Below the pieces are notes generated by a model, which was not told the origin of the DNA, ran no database searches, and saw only the letters and a list, made by a program, of their open reading frames with translations. From the NCBI GenBank assembly GCA_026003215.1, contig BPGV01000001.1, forward strand, positions 1,428,466 through 1,492,465: 64,000 nucleotides of DNA, in the 5' to 3' direction. This document shows positions 18,445 through 28,048 of this stretch, in pieces (the first letter of the stretch is position 1; each line of letters starts with the position of its first letter). The translations under genes were made by a program, and so were the position numbers. This stretch comes from Bacteroidia bacterium (lineage in GTDB: Bacteria > Bacteroidota > Bacteroidia > SpSt-205).

Positions 18445-19307
18445 TTTCCCGTGAAACCCCTTCTTTGGCAGCTCTACGCATCCAAAGCCTTCGTCGGCTG
18501 GAAGCTATCTACCCTCCTACCGAAGCACAAGCCATTGTCCGCCGCCTTTTTGCGTACTTCTTACCTGAATGGGAGCAGGTATGGCTCGCCACTCGGGGCG
18601 AATCCCCATTCCCCCCAGACAAAGTAACCCGCTGGGAAGAAGCCCTGCAGCGCTTACTAAATCAAGAGCCCTTAGCATACATCTTAGGAGAAACCTCTTT
18701 TTTAGGCCTCCCCCTCACTATTCAACCGGGGGTATTTATCCCCCGACCTGAAACAGAAGAATGGGCCAGCTGGCTCATCCGCACGCTCTCCCCGCACCCT
18801 CCAAAAACTATCTTAGACATAGGTACAGGGTCAGGGTGTTTAGCCATAGCACTGGCCAAACATTTCCCCAAAAGTCAAATATATGCCATAGATAAAAACC
18901 CTTTAGCCCTCCAGGTAGCCCAAAAAAATGCCGAGAAAAACAAAATCTCTCTGACACTGGCTCAGATAAGCTTCGGCCAAAGGCCCTTTCCACCGGACTG
19001 GCCGAGTACATGGGATCTTATCGTCTCTAACCCACCCTATATTCCTTGGGAGGCTTTCTCAGAAACTGAAGCTCGGGTGCGCTGCTACGAGCCCCCTGAG
19101 GCCCTTTTTTGTAAAGGTCTCGGCCTAATCCCCAACCTTATCCAGTTTGCAAAAAATCATCTTTCAAAGGACGGCCTACTTGTGGTAGAGATATTCCCAG
19201 AAAATGCCGAAAAAATAGCACTTTTAGCAAAAAGAGAAGGGCTTACCGGGACTATATACACCGATAGCTTTAGGCGACCTCGGTGGATAGGTATAAGCGA
19301 GGTATAA
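18426..19307 (+). CDS. prmC: Peptide chain release factor N5-glutamine methyltransferase PrmC
   Basis: A 293-residue SAM-dependent enzyme that methylates the Gln of the GGQ motif in release factors RF1 and RF2. PRPETEEW is at 107-114, the SAM-binding DIGTGSG at 131-137 and the catalytic NPPY at 202-205. The start overlaps the EnvC-like gene by 19 nt; the second parS-like palindrome lies in its first codons, where it encodes VSRETP. It is the last gene of the operon; the downstream tRNA has its own promoter element. Confidence 0.93.
   Translation: MDSQPVVSRETPSLAALRIQSLRRLEAIYPPTEAQAIVRRLFAYFLPEWEQVWLATRGESPFPPDKVTRWEEALQRLLNQEPLAYILGETSFLGLPLTIQPGVFIPRPETEEWASWLIRTLSPHPPKTILDIGTGSGCLAIALAKHFPKSQIYAIDKNPLALQVAQKNAEKNKISLTLAQISFGQRPFPPDWPSTWDLIVSNPPYIPWEAFSETEARVRCYEPPEALFCKGLGLIPNLIQFAKNHLSKDGLLVVEIFPENAEKIALLAKREGLTGTIYTDSFRRPRWIGISEV
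18443..18458. promoter_or_regulatory. parS-like ParB-binding site 2
   Basis: AGTTTCCCGTGAAACC matches the 14-bp core GTTTCACGTGAAAC except for one A-to-C change. It begins at the stop codon of the EnvC-like gene and lies within the start of prmC. Confidence 0.6.
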
Positions 19308-19322
19308 ATGCGGCCTTCTTTT

Positions 19323-19330
19323 TACCTTTG
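19323..19330 (+). promoter_or_regulatory. -7 promoter element TACCTTTG for tRNA-Pro
   Basis: A perfect TAnnTTTG ends 9 nt before the first tRNA base, giving a short 5' leader for RNase P. Confidence 0.6.
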
Positions 19331-19339
19331 TGCCCGCCT

Positions 19340-19413
19340 CGGGGAGTAGCTCAGCCCGGTAGAGCACTAGTTTAGGGGACTAGGGGTCGTGGGTTCAAAT
19401 CCCGCCTCCCCGA
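19340..19413 (+). tRNA. tRNA-Pro(AGG)
   Basis: A 74-nt cloverleaf. The acceptor stem CGGGGAG/CTCCCCG pairs fully, the D stem is GCTC/GAGC, the anticodon stem CTAGT/ACTAG pairs fully around loop TTAGGGG, and the T arm is GTGGG-TTCAAAT-CCCGC. The loop sets the anticodon to AGG at 19374-19376, for CCU, with G37 as usual for proline tRNAs. The CGGGGxG acceptor and short GGGTC variable loop are proline-like and argue against leucine. CCA is not encoded. A34 in a bacterial proline tRNA is unusual. Confidence 0.9.
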
Positions 19414-19474
19414 CGAGGTAAAAGGGAAAAAATTATACAAAAGCATCTATTCGGAAAAAAGTGTCATTCCCCTG

Positions 19475-19482
19475 TACCTTTG
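19475..19482 (+). promoter_or_regulatory. -7 promoter element TACCTTTG for aceB-aceA
   Basis: A perfect TAnnTTTG ending 6 nt before the ATG at 19489. The TTG at 19480, which would lengthen the protein by three residues, is part of this element. Confidence 0.65.
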
Positions 19483-19488
19483 CGCCGC

Positions 19489-21015
19489 ATGGCTTCCGCG
19501 TGGGTGTCCGAAAGTTTTCTCTTCCCTCCTTCATTGCGCGCCCTTCTGGGACAGCTCCATAAGGCCTTGGAAACAAAGCGCCGGCACCTCCTACGCCAGC
19601 GCAAGCAGCGGTTAGGCCTATCCCCTTCTTTTTCCTCGGCTATCCGAAAAAGCACATGGCAAGTCCGCCCGCTTCCTCCACAGCTCCAAAAGCGCCATGT
19701 AGAAATCACCGGCCCCGCTGAGCCCAAGATCACCATCAACGCCCTTCATTCTGGCGCAGATGCGTTCATGGCCGACTTAGAGGATGCCCTTACCCCCCAC
19801 TGGGAAAACCAGCTCAAAGCGCAAGAGACGCTCTACCACGCCGCCCGAGGCACCCTCCGATACCTTTCCCCCGAAGGAAAAACCTACCAGTTGGATCCTC
19901 ACTACTCTACCCTCCTCCTCATGCGCCCCCGCGGCCTTCACCTCTTAGAAAAGCACTACCTCATACAAGACAAACCCATAGCCGCCAGCTTCTTTGATAC
20001 CGCTACCTACCTATACCATAATGCTGAAGCGCTCCTCAAACGCGGCGCAGGTCCTTACCTCTACCTCCCCAAAATAGAATCCCGCGAAGAAGCCGCCTTA
20101 TGGGAAGCCCTCCTCTGCTACTGCGAGGAGTACCTGGGCCTCCCCATAGGCACCGTACGGGTAACGGTGCTCATAGAAACTTTCCCCGCAGCTTTCCAAG
20201 CAGAGGAAATTCTCTACGAACTCCGGGAACACATCGCTGGGCTGAACGCAGGCCGATGGGATTATCTTTTCAGCCTGATAAAGTTTTATCACAAAAACCG
20301 GGGGTTTATCTTGCCTCCCCGAGAGTCTCTCACTATGGATCAGCCCTTTTTGCAAGCATACGCTGAAGAAGTGGTACGCGCAGCCCATCGGCGAGGTGCC
20401 CTGGCTATTGGGGGCATGTCCGCCTTCATTCCAGACCGAAAAAATCCAGACCTCAACGCCCGCGCCATAGAACAAGTCAAGAAAGACAAAACCAGAGAAC
20501 TTTCTCAAGGATTTGACGGAGCATGGGTTGCTCACCCTGATTTAGTACCCATAGTCAAAAAAATATTTGAAGAAGGTCTAAATGGCAAAGCTAACCAAGT
20601 AGAAAAACTCCCTAAAGGATCATTTGACCCAGAGTCTCTACAAGCTTTCCCGCTCCTCAGAGGGCCCATCCCCTTAGAAAGCGTGCGAAGAAACATAGAA
20701 GTCTGCCTCCTTTACCTTAACGCGTGGCTAAACGGACAGGGGGCCGTAGCGCTTTTTCACCTCATGGAAGACACCGCTACCGCAGAAATAGCCCGCGCCC
20801 AGCTTTGGCAGTGGCTCTTTGCTCAGCCTACGCCACTCCAAAAAGAGACCCAAGAACCTATTTCCATACGGCTTTACGAAAAGCTCATTCACGAAGTACA
20901 AACCCAATACCCCACCCTCTCAAGCCAAGCCGCACAACTCTTACGAGAACTGCTATACACCCCCACTTTCATACCTTTCCTGACGACTTATGCGTACCAA
21001 CGGTACATACCCTAA
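19489..21015 (+). CDS. aceB: Malate synthase A
   Basis: A 508-residue type-A malate synthase, condensing glyoxylate with acetyl-CoA to malate, the second step of the glyoxylate bypass. [16 protein letters not shown] corresponds to the family ADFED segment; [11 protein letters not shown] carries the catalytic-site Arg, and a [10 protein letters not shown] segment lies in the C-terminal half. The start at 19489 follows a TACCTTTG element by 6 nt. Its 3' end overlaps aceA by 26 nt, so both bypass enzymes are made from one mRNA, allowing growth on acetate or fatty acids; the enoyl-CoA hydratase nearby is consistent with that. Confidence 0.95.
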   Translation: MASAWVSESFLFPPSLRALLGQLHKALETKRRHLLRQRKQRLGLSPSFSSAIRKSTWQVRPLPPQLQKRHVEITGPAEPKITINALHSGADAFMADLEDALTPHWENQLKAQETLYHAARGTLRYLSPEGKTYQLDPHYSTLLLMRPRGLHLLEKHYLIQDKPIAASFFDTATYLYHNAEALLKRGAGPYLYLPKIESREEAALWEALLCYCEEYLGLPIGTVRVTVLIETFPAAFQAEEILYELREHIAGLNAGRWDYLFSLIKFYHKNRGFILPPRESLTMDQPFLQAYAEEVVRAAHRRGALAIGGMSAFIPDRKNPDLNARAIEQVKKDKTRELSQGFDGAWVAHPDLVPIVKKIFEEGLNGKANQVEKLPKGSFDPESLQAFPLLRGPIPLESVRRNIEVCLLYLNAWLNGQGAVALFHLMEDTATAEIARAQLWQWLFAQPTPLQKETQEPISIRLYEKLIHEVQTQYPTLSSQAAQLLRELLYTPTFIPFLTTYAYQRYIP

Positions 21016-22306
21016 AAAGACGTGGGGCGAGCGCGTGGATGCGCTGACCCAAGATTGGCAAACCAACCCCCGCTGGAAGGGGATCCTCCGACCTTATTCT
21101 CCGGAAGAAGTTATTCGGCTGCGGGGATCTTACGACTTTCCATACCCCATTGCAGAGCGGGGGGCAAATCGTCTCTGGGAAGCCCTTCACACCCAGCCTT
21201 GGGTAGCGGGCTTAGGCGCCCTCACCGGCTTACAAGCTGTACAAGAAGTCCAAGCAGGCTTACCCTCCATCTATGTGAGTGGCTGGCAAGTAGCGGCAGA
21301 CGCTAACCTCGCCGGGCATACTTACCCCGACCAAAGCTTGTACCCCGTGGAAAGCGTACCTGCACTCGTGCGCCGCATCAATAACGCGCTCCTCCGAGCC
21401 GACCAGATCGCCTTCGCCAAAGACCCAGAAAGAGGCTCTGACCGCGATTGGCTCGTCCCCATCGTAGCCGATGCCGAAGCCGGCTTCGGCGGAAACCTCA
21501 ACGCCTTCGAACTCATGAAAATGATGATTGAAGCCGGTGCCGCAGGCGTCCACTTTGAAGACCAACTCTCCTCCGCCAAAAAATGCGGTCACCTCGGCGG
21601 CAAAGTACTTGTTCCCACCCAAGAAGCTATCCAAAAACTCATCGCAGCCCGGTTAGCCGCAGATGTATTAGGCGTACCTACCCTACTAATCGCCCGTACA
21701 GACGCCCACAGCGCCACCCTCATCACCTCGGACATAGACCCTACCGATGAGCCCTTCATCCTACGAGAAAAAGGCCGCTCCAGCGAAGGCTTCTACTACA
21801 TCCGCTCAGGCTTAGAGATGGCTATCACCCGAGCACGGGCTTATGCGCCTTACGCAGACATCCTTTGGTGCGAAACTTCTACCCCCGACTTAGGCGAAGC
21901 CCGAGAGTTTGCCCAAGGCGTGCATGAAGCCTTCCCCGGGAAACTCCTCGCTTACAACTGCTCTCCTTCCTTCAACTGGAAAAAGCACCTCTCCCACAGC
22001 GAAATGCTCTCTTTCCGCGAAAAGCTGGCCGAAATGGGCTATAAATACCAGTTCATCACCTTAGCGGGCTTCCATGCCCTGAACGCCAGCATGTTTGAAC
22101 TGGCATTAGCCTACAAAGAAAAAGGCATGGCGGGGTATTCCGAGCTACAAGAAAAGGAGTTTGCCTTATGGGAAAAAGGCTTCCGAGCTGTGAAGCACCA
22201 AGCCTTTGTAGGAACAGAATATTTTGATTTAGTACAAACGACCGTCACCCGCGGGCAAAGTGCCATCACAGCGATGGACGGCTCTACGGAAAAAGCCCAG
22301 TTCTAA
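20990..22306 (+). CDS. aceA: Isocitrate lyase
   Basis: A 438-residue enzyme cleaving isocitrate to glyoxylate and succinate, the first step of the glyoxylate bypass. The catalytic KKCGH is at residues 197-201 (Cys199), and [11 protein letters not shown] binds Mg and substrate; YNCSPSFNW near residue 320 is the conserved C-terminal active-site segment. Length fits bacterial isocitrate lyases. The start lies inside aceB. Its TAA shares bases with the TAG of thiL on the other strand (CTAA at 22303-22306). Confidence 0.96.
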   Translation: MRTNGTYPKKTWGERVDALTQDWQTNPRWKGILRPYSPEEVIRLRGSYDFPYPIAERGANRLWEALHTQPWVAGLGALTGLQAVQEVQAGLPSIYVSGWQVAADANLAGHTYPDQSLYPVESVPALVRRINNALLRADQIAFAKDPERGSDRDWLVPIVADAEAGFGGNLNAFELMKMMIEAGAAGVHFEDQLSSAKKCGHLGGKVLVPTQEAIQKLIAARLAADVLGVPTLLIARTDAHSATLITSDIDPTDEPFILREKGRSSEGFYYIRSGLEMAITRARAYAPYADILWCETSTPDLGEAREFAQGVHEAFPGKLLAYNCSPSFNWKKHLSHSEMLSFREKLAEMGYKYQFITLAGFHALNASMFELALAYKEKGMAGYSELQEKEFALWEKGFRAVKHQAFVGTEYFDLVQTTVTRGQSAITAMDGSTEKAQF

Positions 22307-23328
22307 GGAGAAGCCTCCGAAGGTCGGCTGGCTTGATAGCTATCCCACGACAGGAGCTGTATCTCCTGAGTCTGGCCTAAGGGATCTTCTAAGAGGAGCT
22401 GTTCATCTTCCCGAACATAGCCGATAATGTGGATTTGGGGCTCCTCTCGGAGCGCCTCATAGGCTTGTAAAGGAGCCGTAAAGAGAAGCTCATACTCTTC
22501 TCCCCCATACAGGAGGAACGTCGTAAGAGGCATATTGAAAAGGTGTGCTACTTTCTCCGTCTGTTCATGAAAAGGAAGCCTATCCAGATACACATGAAAA
22601 CCCACTCCCGAACCTTCTGCCAACGCATAAAGGCCCGCAGCCAGCCCATCGGATAGATCTACCATACTGGTAGGCTGCACCCCCAACTGTCGGAGACGCC
22701 TCACCATATCGCAGCGAGCCTCAGGCTTAAGCTGGCGACTGATAATGTAAGTATATTCGGATACATCGGGCTGCACCGAAGGATTTTGGAGGAAAACCGC
22801 CTTTTCGCGCTGGAGTACCTTAAGCCCTGCATAGGCCCCTCCTAAGTCTCCTGTCACGCACAATAGCTCCCTCGGCGAAGCCCCCCCACGATAAGTAACC
22901 CTCGTGCGTTCCACCTTTCCAAAAACGGCTACATTTATCCATAGATCCCGAGCTGCCGATATATCGCCGCCTACTACTACCGCGCCATATTTATCCTCCA
23001 CCCTTCGGAAGCCCTCATAGAGCTCGCCCACTTCAGCAGCAGAAAAACCCTGCGGCAACCCCAAAGACACCGCTAAGAAAAGCGGCTCCCCATTCATAGC
23101 GCAGATATCACTGATAGCGCTGGTAGCCGCCTTATAGGCTACATACCGGAGCGCATGATACGTCCGGTCAAAATCCCAGTGCTCATGAAGGGTATCTACG
23201 GAAAAGAGGGCATACTCGCTCTCGTTCCATTCCCAGACGGCGGCATCATCGCCTATCCCCTGCCGAAGGAGCACATGAGACCCCTTGAGCTTCTCTGTAA
23301 GGCGGGCTATAAGCTCTCTCTCCGTCAC
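22303..23328 (-). CDS. thiL: Thiamine-monophosphate kinase
   Basis: A 341-residue ATP-dependent kinase making thiamine diphosphate from thiamine monophosphate, the last step of cofactor synthesis. [11 protein letters not shown] near residue 20 and [10 protein letters not shown] near residue 120 are the Mg-ATP motifs of the PurM/ThiL fold, and MVDLSDGLA is the substrate-side motif. The start is GTG at 23328, 2 nt after the nadA stop, so the gene depends on nadA translation or transcription. No thiamine riboswitch is visible upstream of nadA. It converges on aceA with shared stop-codon bases. Confidence 0.93.
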   Translation of the reverse strand: MTERELIARLTEKLKGSHVLLRQGIGDDAAVWEWNESEYALFSVDTLHEHWDFDRTYHALRYVAYKAATSAISDICAMNGEPLFLAVSLGLPQGFSAAEVGELYEGFRRVEDKYGAVVVGGDISAARDLWINVAVFGKVERTRVTYRGGASPRELLCVTGDLGGAYAGLKVLQREKAVFLQNPSVQPDVSEYTYIISRQLKPEARCDMVRRLRQLGVQPTSMVDLSDGLAAGLYALAEGSGVGFHVYLDRLPFHEQTEKVAHLFNMPLTTFLLYGGEEYELLFTAPLQAYEALREEPQIHIIGYVREDEQLLLEDPLGQTQEIQLLSWDSYQASRPSEASP

Positions 23329-23330
23329 GC

Positions 23331-24368
23331 TCAGCTTTTTGATATAACCCCCAGGGCTCGGCTCATCTCTAACATCCGCTCAATAGGCCGACGAGCCGCC
23401 TCAATCAAATCAAGCGGAAGAATAAGCTCCGGCGCCTCATACAAAAGAGCATTGTAGATCTTCTCAAGAGTATTTAGCTTCATGTGCGGGCAGGTATTAC
23501 AGCTGCACGAATATTCTGTGGGGGCCTGGATGAGTTCCTTATCAGGAGCAGCCTTGCGCATCTGATGGAGGATACCAGGCTCAGTCGCTACAATAAACTG
23601 CTTATCAAGTGAGTTGATTACATAGTTGAGGAGGGCGGTAGTAGAGCCAATAAAATCTGCCTCTTCCAAAAGCGCTGGCTCACATTCCGGGTGAGCAATG
23701 AGCTTCGCGTCGGGATACTGCTGCCGCAGAGCCCGAACTTTTTGATGAGAAAACACCGTATGTACCATGCATACACCCTCCCATAAAACCATTTGCCGCC
23801 CCGTCTTTCGCATTACATACAGGCCTAAGTTTTTATCTGGCGCAAATATGAGCTTCCAATCCGGCGGGAGGGCCTGCACAATAGGTACAGCATTAGAAGA
23901 TGTTACGATAATATCACTCATTGCCTTGATTGCGGCAGAGGTATTGATATAACTCACTACCTTATACTCCGGGTACTTTTCCTTGAAGGCTCGGAAAGCT
24001 TCAGGCGGACAACTATCCGACAAAGAACAACCGGCATTCATATCGGGTATGAGGACTTTTTTTGTAGGGTTTAGGATTTTCGCAGTCTCAGCCATAAAAT
24101 GCACCCCAGCAAATACAATAATATCTGCATTTGTTTCTGCAGCTTTTTGAGAAAGGCCCAAGCTATCTCCTACATAGTCGGCAATGTCTTGGATATCTGC
24201 GTCTTGGTAATAGTGAGCCAGTAGAATGGCGTTCTTCTCCTTCTTGAGTCTTTGTATCTCGGCAAAGAGGTCCGTATGGGGTGGAGGTTCCACGGGCACA
24301 TACCCGTAGGTACTCACCCAAGTAGGTATCTCTTGTGGTGATGGTAGGGCTGTGGATTGTGGGAACAT
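23331..24368 (-). CDS. nadA: Quinolinate synthase
   Basis: A 345-residue [4Fe-4S] enzyme condensing iminoaspartate with dihydroxyacetone phosphate to quinolinate for NAD synthesis. LAHYYQ near residue 51, the MNAGCSLSD cysteine, and a C-terminal [10 protein letters not shown] cluster region mark the family. Length fits the usual 300-350. No nadB or nadC is adjacent; thiL follows in the same unit. The ATG lies 7 nt after TTTCTTTG, a weak -7 element. Confidence 0.94.
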   Translation of the reverse strand: MFPQSTALPSPQEIPTWVSTYGYVPVEPPPHTDLFAEIQRLKKEKNAILLAHYYQDADIQDIADYVGDSLGLSQKAAETNADIIVFAGVHFMAETAKILNPTKKVLIPDMNAGCSLSDSCPPEAFRAFKEKYPEYKVVSYINTSAAIKAMSDIIVTSSNAVPIVQALPPDWKLIFAPDKNLGLYVMRKTGRQMVLWEGVCMVHTVFSHQKVRALRQQYPDAKLIAHPECEPALLEEADFIGSTTALLNYVINSLDKQFIVATEPGILHQMRKAAPDKELIQAPTEYSCSCNTCPHMKLNTLEKIYNALLYEAPELILPLDLIEAARRPIERMLEMSRALGVISKS

Positions 24369-24492
24369 GGTATCTCAAAGAAACAAAATATCTTGCACTC
24401 CATGGATTTGGAAGGGTAGGCGGATGTGGAAAGTAAGCGGGATAGCTCCTTGGAGGGAAGGGGGAGAAAGCTTCCTCAACTCCCTTATCCCC

Positions 24493-24500
24493 TACTTTTG
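24493..24500 (+). promoter_or_regulatory. -7 promoter element TACTTTTG for the glycosyltransferase
   Basis: A perfect TAnnTTTG 31 nt before the ATG at 24532; one of the few cases here that would leave a real leader of about 25 nt. Confidence 0.5.
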
Positions 24501-24531
24501 CCCTGCTTTTTACTCCAGTTTATCCTACGCC

Positions 24532-25713
24532 ATGGCCCGAGTTATCCACTGTATTCTCAACAACCTGGTGTATGAGCAGCGGCTCCATAAGCTCGCCCTA
24601 ACGCTAAGTCAAGCTCACGAGGTAGAGGTAGTGGGAGTTGTGACGTCACGTGCGTGTGAGCCTCTTTCGCAACGTCCTTACAAGGTTACTCGGTTGCTAA
24701 TCCCAGTTCCTCGGGGTCCATTATTTTTTCTCTTAGCTAACATCCGTTTTCTGTTTTATCTCCTCTTTAGGGCTGAGTGGGATGCAGTCGTAGCATGTGA
24801 TTTAGATATTTTGCCTGCGTGCTGGGCGGCAGCTCGCCTGCGCCGCAGGAAAGTACTCTTAGACAGTAGAGAGCTTTATACTCATTCTTCCTTCATGGTA
24901 GGGCGCCCCTCCAAGAGAAGAATATGGATGCTGCTGGAAAAAATGCTCTATCCTCGTGTGGGGTATATCTTGGCCGTTAGTCCTCCTATTGCTCGCTATT
25001 TTGAGAGGAGGTATAAGCGGCCTGTGTGGGTGATATACAACTTGCCGCTAAGGAGGAGGGGTTTTGCACGCCCTTACTTGGAAAATCGCCTGCTTCTATA
25101 TCAGGGTATGCTTCACCCGCACCGTGGATTGGAAGAGCTCATACTGGGTCTGTCCCATGTGCGAGATTGGAAGCTGTGGATAGTGGGAGACGGCCCGCTG
25201 CGAGGCTACTTAGAAGGGCTGGTAAAGCAGCAGCGACTGGAAGAGCGAGTGACTTTTTTTGGAGCAGTGCCTTTTGAAGCTTTGGAAGGATACGCTCAGC
25301 AAGCTACGTTTGGGGTGTCTGGGGAGCTCCCCCGGGCCTTGAATCACAAGTATGCCCTGCCTAATAAGGCTTTTGACTACCTTCAGCAGGGGATTCCCCT
25401 TTTAGTGGGGGAAGCGCCACTTCTTCAGGCTTTGGTGAGATACTACGGGTGCGGCAAGGTGGTAGAGTCATGGCGGCCCCATGAGATAGCGCGTACTCTT
25501 GAGGAGATCGGCCGGGAGTATGTGACCTATGTGGAGTGGGTAGAAAATGCCCGGAGGGCTGCCAAAGAACTTCACTGGGAGCGCCAGGCACCATGTTTGT
25601 TAGAGTGGGTCAGAAGGGGATTGGCTCAAGAGTCTTTGCCGCCTCAACAAGAGGTTCCCGCTTGCGAGGGGGTATCCGCCCTCCATAAGATATACCAACA
25701 AGTGGGTGACTAA
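24532..25713 (+). CDS. GT-B glycosyltransferase (family 4-like)
   Basis: A 393-residue cytoplasmic or membrane-peripheral glycosyltransferase. The start at 24532 (MARVIHCILNN) gives a normal N-terminal Rossmann strand; the longer frame from 24352 would read through the promoter. DSRELY near residue 115 and VSPPIARYF near 150 fit GT4 enzymes; LLYQGMLHPHRGLEELI and IVGDGPLRGYLE form the nucleotide-sugar-binding half. The C-terminal 40 residues are polar and lack features. It stands alone between divergent nadA and convergent GT39-like genes. Sugar and acceptor are unknown; cell-surface glycan or protein glycosylation is plausible. Confidence 0.82.
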   Translation: MARVIHCILNNLVYEQRLHKLALTLSQAHEVEVVGVVTSRACEPLSQRPYKVTRLLIPVPRGPLFFLLANIRFLFYLLFRAEWDAVVACDLDILPACWAAARLRRRKVLLDSRELYTHSSFMVGRPSKRRIWMLLEKMLYPRVGYILAVSPPIARYFERRYKRPVWVIYNLPLRRRGFARPYLENRLLLYQGMLHPHRGLEELILGLSHVRDWKLWIVGDGPLRGYLEGLVKQQRLEERVTFFGAVPFEALEGYAQQATFGVSGELPRALNHKYALPNKAFDYLQQGIPLLVGEAPLLQALVRYYGCGKVVESWRPHEIARTLEEIGREYVTYVEWVENARRAAKELHWERQAPCLLEWVRRGLAQESLPPQQEVPACEGVSALHKIYQQVGD

Positions 25714-27092
25714 GGCTTGTAGAGCTTGAATACCCTGAAGGTTCCCCACCTCCCTATTTCATGGGAGATGTAGGGGGCGAGGAGGCTATCCAACTGCCTA
25801 TTATCACTATAGGCAAACTGGGCTTTTTGATAGATCGAGTCCGGCGGGAGCTTAGAAGGGTCAGGAATGCACCACCCCTTTTTATGGAGATGGTATAGGT
25901 AAATGAAGGAGGACTCGTCTACTCCTGCTAGTGTCAGGGCCGAGTCTGGTACAGCTTGTTGTAGGGCTTTTTTGTAGGTAAGAAGGTCTGGATTGAATCC
26001 GGGTTTCTGAGGATTCCAGCGGTGGTGCATTCGTGCCCAGGCACCCACTGGTGCTATCAAAAGAAATACCCACGGGAGCCAGGAAGCCTTTTGGCTGAGA
26101 GAAGAGAGCCCTCTTCCTATCAACACAGCACTCCAGACCAACCATGGCAGGAGGTAGTAGTCATGTACCAGCTTCAAGGTAGGCATTTCATAGAGCGTAT
26201 AAAGAAGCAGGACTATTCCTACTGTGAGTAAGGGCCAGTCTTTTTGTCGGAAGGATACCGCCAGCCCTATGACAAGGGGAAGGGTTAGTGCATAACCGAA
26301 AAGGGTCTCTGGGAGTAGGGAGACAAAGTAGCCTATAAGGAGAGAGGCGTACTCGGAAAGGAGGGGCTTTTGATGCAAGAGGCCTAAGGTGAGGCCTTTG
26401 TCTTTCCATAGGCTTTCTGCGTGAGCATACCACCCGGCAGGGAGAAGTAAGCCGAGAAAGACAGCAGGGAGGAGGGTGAGGAGGGTTTTTTTGTCAAGGC
26501 AGGTTTTGCGTAGGGCGTGTGATAGAGGAAAGCTCCAGAGCAAGACATAGGGGAGTTTCACGGCGGCGGCCATGCCCAGACAGATTGCTCCTAAGTAAAA
26601 GGAGCTTCTATTCCACAAGGCTAATCCCCATAGGCCAAGCGCTAATGCCAGTATATCGGGAAGGGGTGTAGTGCAGTAGTAAAAAAGCGCAGGGGACCAT
26701 AAAAATCCCCCGGTACCTGCCAGGGCCGCTGATAACGGAAGTAGAGTTCGTAGGAAGGCGTAGCAGCCGGCTATGGCTATCAGAAAAGCTACGTAAGCGG
26801 CGGCCCTTCCTACTGAGGAAGGGTGGAGATTCGTCAGTTTGCCAAAGAGAGCCATACTCCACTGAAAAAGCGGAAACTCCATACGAAATATACCGGCTCC
26901 GTCTCCTCGGCAATCTCGGCGAGGATTCCAGATGCGCATGTCTTCTTCATAGAAGCTGACGGCCGTAGCCATTGTCTGACACTGGCGCCAAGCATGATAC
27001 CCGAAGATGTCTAACCTAAGGTGGCTATAGTGGTAAAGGAAGTGTCCGACTACGGACCCTCCCAAGAAAAGCCGGAGTACACGTGCCGACAC
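25710..27092 (-). CDS. Multi-span membrane glycosyltransferase, GT39/ArnT-like
   Basis: A 460-residue protein with about 10-12 hydrophobic segments and an early loop [19 protein letters not shown], resembling the first periplasmic loop of lipid-linked sugar transferases of the PMT/ArnT/GT39 clan. The GTG at 27092 is chosen because it lies 6 nt after TACTTTTG; the TTG at 27101 is part of that element. A C-terminal soluble tail of about 120 residues follows. It shares a CTAA with the stop of the convergent GT4-like gene and is divergent from lipA. Likely transfers a sugar from a polyprenyl carrier on the outer face of the inner membrane. Confidence 0.7.
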   Translation of the reverse strand: MSARVLRLFLGGSVVGHFLYHYSHLRLDIFGYHAWRQCQTMATAVSFYEEDMRIWNPRRDCRGDGAGIFRMEFPLFQWSMALFGKLTNLHPSSVGRAAAYVAFLIAIAGCYAFLRTLLPLSAALAGTGGFLWSPALFYYCTTPLPDILALALGLWGLALWNRSSFYLGAICLGMAAAVKLPYVLLWSFPLSHALRKTCLDKKTLLTLLPAVFLGLLLPAGWYAHAESLWKDKGLTLGLLHQKPLLSEYASLLIGYFVSLLPETLFGYALTLPLVIGLAVSFRQKDWPLLTVGIVLLLYTLYEMPTLKLVHDYYLLPWLVWSAVLIGRGLSSLSQKASWLPWVFLLIAPVGAWARMHHRWNPQKPGFNPDLLTYKKALQQAVPDSALTLAGVDESSFIYLYHLHKKGWCIPDPSKLPPDSIYQKAQFAYSDNRQLDSLLAPYISHEIGRWGTFRVFKLYKP

Positions 27093-27098
27093 AGCACT

Positions 27099-27106
27099 CA
27101 AAAGTA
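27099..27106 (-). promoter_or_regulatory. -7 promoter element TACTTTTG for the GT39-like gene
   Basis: A perfect TAnnTTTG on the minus strand 6 nt before the GTG at 27092. Confidence 0.55.
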
Positions 27107-27123
27107 ACCTCGCTCCTGCGTTG

Positions 27124-27131
27124 TATATTTG
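27124..27131 (+). promoter_or_regulatory. -7 promoter element TATATTTG for lipA
   Basis: A perfect TAnnTTTG 8 nt before the ATG at 27140, divergent from the GT39-like promoter; 47 bp separate the two start codons. Confidence 0.6.
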
Positions 27132-27139
27132 GGGAAGGT

Positions 27140-28021
27140 ATGGCTAATCAGACCCTACCCCGCCCTGCATGGCTACGGGTAAAGCTCCCTTCCGGCGAGA
27201 ACTACCGCTTTGTTCGCAAGGTCATAGATGAGCATAAGTTGCACACCGTATGCGAGAGCGCGCACTGCCCCAACATGGGAGAATGCTGGGGGGCGGGTAC
27301 CGCTACGTTTATGATTTTGGGGAACATCTGTACGCGTTCCTGCGGTTTTTGTGCGGTGCTCACCGGTAGGCCTACAGAACTGGACTGGGAAGAGCCCGAG
27401 CGAGTAGCCCAAGCGGTGGAACTCATGCAGCTCAAGCACTGTGTGATTACTTCTGTCAATCGGGATGAGCTTAAGGATGGTGGAGCAGAAATATGGGCCC
27501 GCACCGTAGAAGCTATCAAAAGCCGCATGCCCGAAACCACTATAGAGGTGCTACTTCCAGACTTCAAGGGGAACTGGGAGGCACTCTATCGGGTCTTGGA
27601 GGCTAAGCCCGACGTAGTTTCCCACAACATGGAGACAGTGAAGCGCTTATACCGTCGGGTGCGTCCGCAGGCCAAATACGAGCGAAGCTTAGAACAAATC
27701 CGCCGCACAAAGGAGGCTGGCTTCCGCACTAAGTCTGGCGCCATGTTGGGCTTAGGAGAGACCCAGCAGGAGGTCCTGGAACTTATGGAGGATCTCTTAG
27801 CGCATGGGTGCGATGTCCTTACTCTCGGCCAATATCTCCAGCCTACACCCGCACATTTGCCCGTAGAGCGGTTTGTATCGCCGGAGGAGTTTGCTGCTTA
27901 TGAACGGATAGGTTTAGAGATGGGCTTTGATTATGTAGAAAGCGGACCTCTGGTGCGCTCTTCTTATCACTCGGAGAGGCATGTATTCCCCCGGCGAGGA
28001 GAGAATGCTGCTCAAAGCTGA
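27140..28021 (+). CDS. lipA: Lipoyl synthase
   Basis: A 293-residue radical-SAM enzyme inserting two sulfurs into octanoyl-carrier proteins. The auxiliary cluster motif [12 protein letters not shown] and the radical-SAM CTRSCGFC are both intact, and the C-terminal [11 protein letters not shown] holds the conserved Ser ligand region. A GTG at 27083 would extend the protein across the promoter; the ATG at 27140 is used instead. No lipB is adjacent. The VWA gene starts 27 nt after its stop and may be co-transcribed. Confidence 0.96.
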   Translation: MANQTLPRPAWLRVKLPSGENYRFVRKVIDEHKLHTVCESAHCPNMGECWGAGTATFMILGNICTRSCGFCAVLTGRPTELDWEEPERVAQAVELMQLKHCVITSVNRDELKDGGAEIWARTVEAIKSRMPETTIEVLLPDFKGNWEALYRVLEAKPDVVSHNMETVKRLYRRVRPQAKYERSLEQIRRTKEAGFRTKSGAMLGLGETQQEVLELMEDLLAHGCDVLTLGQYLQPTPAHLPVERFVSPEEFAAYERIGLEMGFDYVESGPLVRSSYHSERHVFPRRGENAAQS

Positions 28022-28048
28022 GAGCTCCCAAGAGAAGCTCGCCTAAAA

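Noticed and set aside
19480-19482. TTG start for aceB giving three more residues
   Set aside because: The TTG is the end of the TACCTTTG promoter element; the same applies to TTG starts at 27101, 30404, 30416, 40864 and 63118, so the downstream ATG or GTG is used.
22300-24370. Thiamine (TPP) riboswitch ahead of nadA-thiL
   Set aside because: No room or recognisable THI-box conservation upstream of nadA, and thiL is the second gene.
28016-28045. GAGCT...AGCTC hairpin between lipA and the VWA gene
   Set aside because: Five base pairs, no T-run; I cannot separate it from chance.
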